This document shows positions 39,116 through 40,288 of a DNA stretch of 40,288 bases, in pieces. A program made the translations under genes and the position numbers. The stretch lies in assembly GCA_041598875.1 (NCBI GenBank), contig JBFHXP010000011.1:1-40288 (forward strand). Reading direction: 5' to 3'. The notes under the pieces were generated by a model, which saw nothing but the letters and a program-made list of their open reading frames with translations, was not told the origin of the DNA and made no database searches. The stretch is from JAKITW01 sp041598875 (GTDB taxonomy: Bacteria > Desulfobacterota > Desulfobulbia > Desulfobulbales > BM004). The stretch's first letter is position 1, and the number at the start of each line of letters is the position of its first letter.

Positions 39116-40288
39116 TCAGGGGCGATGGTGCTGTGATTTTCTCCTCATACCGATCAGTCCGGCCAGCCCAGAGATGAGCAACCACAGGGTTCCGGGAATC
39201 GGCACGACCGGATTTCCACTGCCCATCAAGGAGTTTCCGGCAATGAGATCAAAACTGAATCCCTGGCCTTCCATGCTGCTGCTCAGATCGAAATAAAAAC
39301 CAAGGTCCAGGTTTCCGCTCAGGCCCGTGGACCATTGCCCAAGGTCAAGGGTGTTGTCATCAAAAAAGGCCGTGGCTGATGAAAGATCGGTGAACGTTGT
39401 GTCATAGATCCATCCCCCCTCCTTGTTTATTCTGAATTGTAAAGAGTCAAATCCCACGATGTTCCAGGATGGATTGAGCAGACTGACCAGCAGGTTCATT
39501 TCTGTCAGTCCTGTCATGTCGATATTCATGTCAATGCTGCTGCTGAAGGTTTTACCGCTCGTTCCGCCAACAGGAAAAGAGGCTGACATGGTGCCCAGGA
39601 GAAAGATATCGCTGGCCCCGCCAATGTCATAGTTGGAGAGCACATGCACATTGCCGGCCATGACATTCATCAGATCGGCAACCTCCGGCAGGCCGGTGGC
39701 GTGGGTGGCCGAGTTGAAACCAGTGGGCGCTGCCAGTGGTGTATGGCCCACGGCCGCGTAAGCTTCGGCCGCAACCGTGCTGGCAACCGGGGCATTGGCA
39801 ATGCTCCGCAGAGAGATGATCCTGCCCTGATGGGTTGTGGCGGAAACGTGTGCCCGTCCGCTTGCGCCGGTGGCGTAGGCAGTGGCGTGTGCCGTGCCTC
39901 CCAGGAATCCCTTGCCGCCTGCTGCCGTGGCTGTGGCATAAACCGGGCCAGCGCCTGAGGCGGTGGCCGTGGAAAGGGCATTACCGCCGTTGCCCTGGAT
40001 GAAGCCGCTGGGAGCAGTGCCGCCATCGCCGCCGGTGGCAGAGCTGTTGACATGAATCGTGCTGCTGCCGGCGTTGGATCCGCTGGCAGTCGAGGTTGCC
40101 GCGCCGCCGTTGCCGCCATCCCCTGTGCCGCTGCTCGCAACTGCGCCGCCCTGGCCACCTCTGGCATAATCGCTAACGTTTACCGAGCTGTTGCCGGCCG
40201 CGGTCCCGGAACTGCTGCTCACGGCATTGCCGCCGGTTCCGCCGGATCGTGAGGGACCTGCATAATAGGCTGCACCGCCATTACCGCC
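39116..40288 (-). CDS. PEP-CTERM sorting-signal exoprotein, Gly/Ala-rich, 5' end beyond the window
   Basis: At least 390 residues; the frame is still open at the right edge, so the N-terminus and any signal peptide are missing. The C-terminus has the exosortase sorting signal: a VPIPG motif, a hydrophobic helix (TLWLLISGLAGLIG) and a basic end (MRRKSQHHRP). The N-terminal 170 visible residues are low-complexity repeats rich in GGxGG separated by Ser/Thr/Ala/Asn tracts (for example GGDGGTAPSG, ATATAAGGKG). The rest (about 220-360) looks like a compact beta domain. Such proteins are usually exported and processed at the envelope by an exosortase, often with exopolysaccharide. No exosortase gene is in the window. 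The GTG at 40222 is only an internal codon. Confidence 0.88.
   Translation of the reverse strand, partial: GGNGGAAYYAGPSRSGGTGGNAVSSSSGTAAGNSSVNVSDYARGGQGGAVASSGTGDGGNGGAATSTASGSNAGSSTIHVNSSATGGDGGTAPSGFIQGNGGNALSTATASGAGPVYATATAAGGKGFLGGTAHATAYATGASGRAHVSATTHQGRIISLRSIANAPVASTVAAEAYAAVGHTPLAAPTGFNSATHATGLPEVADLMNVMAGNVHVLSNYDIGGASDIFLLGTMSASFPVGGTSGKTFSSSIDMNIDMTGLTEMNLLVSLLNPSWNIVGFDSLQFRINKEGGWIYDTTFTDLSSATAFFDDNTLDLGQWSTGLSGNLDLGFYFDLSSSMEGQGFSFDLIAGNSLMGSGNPVVPIPGTLWLLISGLAGLIGMRRKSQHHRP

Overview
The window looks like a chromosome segment of an anaerobic, motile, Gram-negative Desulfobacterota bacterium, probably of the Desulfobulbales type. That placement is an inference from gene order (fabF-rpiB-glyA-dCMP deaminase-nrdR-ribD), a cysteine-cluster chemoreceptor, a ferredoxin-fused EtfA, Mla lipid-transport genes and a PEP-CTERM exoprotein. 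No rRNA, tRNA, CRISPR array, prophage or complete insertion sequence was seen. Nearly all of the sequence is ordinary coding DNA with good Shine-Dalgarno sites and many ATGA-type overlaps.

Left part (1-8876, minus strand): a flagellar basal-body and export operon, read right to left as a large secreted TPR protein, flgB, flgC, fliE, fliF, fliG, fliH, fliI and the first codons of fliJ at the window edge. A near-consensus sigma-54 promoter (8922-8937) precedes the TPR gene. A FleQ-like sigma-54 activator is encoded at 20315-21778, so its regulator may lie in the same window. A repeat element separates fliF from fliG, and a patch of small repeats separates fliI from fliJ.

Middle (9236-20129, plus strand): a chemosensory operon: a two-Hpt CheA, a chemoreceptor, CheR, CheB, CheD, an HDOD protein, a CheY, two CheX-type phosphatases, and a CheC/CheX-like domain fused to a degenerate receiver. 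The CheA and the receptor carry the same seven-cysteine CW motif, inserted in the first Hpt domain of CheA and just after HAMP in the receptor. The receptor also has a zinc-type (CZB-like) H/C/HxxxH set in its extracytoplasmic domain. No cheW is present in the window.

Right part (22295-38966, plus strand): MlaA and MlaC (outer-membrane lipid asymmetry) with a small membrane protein; then rpmF-plsX-fabH, followed by an acyl-CoA dehydrogenase, EtfB and ferredoxin-fused EtfA, then fabG-acpP-fabF. The dehydrogenase/ETF trio has the gene order and domain make-up of electron-bifurcating CarCDE-type complexes, and it sits where fabD is often found. Next come rpiB, glyA, a dCMP deaminase, nrdR, ribD and glnS. 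The window ends in a convergent, Gly/Ala-rich PEP-CTERM exoprotein that runs off the right edge.

The strongest leads are the shared cysteine module in CheA and its neighbouring receptor, the probable bifurcating dehydrogenase inside the fatty-acid operon, the PflA-like TPR protein heading the flagellar operon, the triple CheX/CheC set with a pseudo-receiver fusion, and a 142-bp dispersed repeat.
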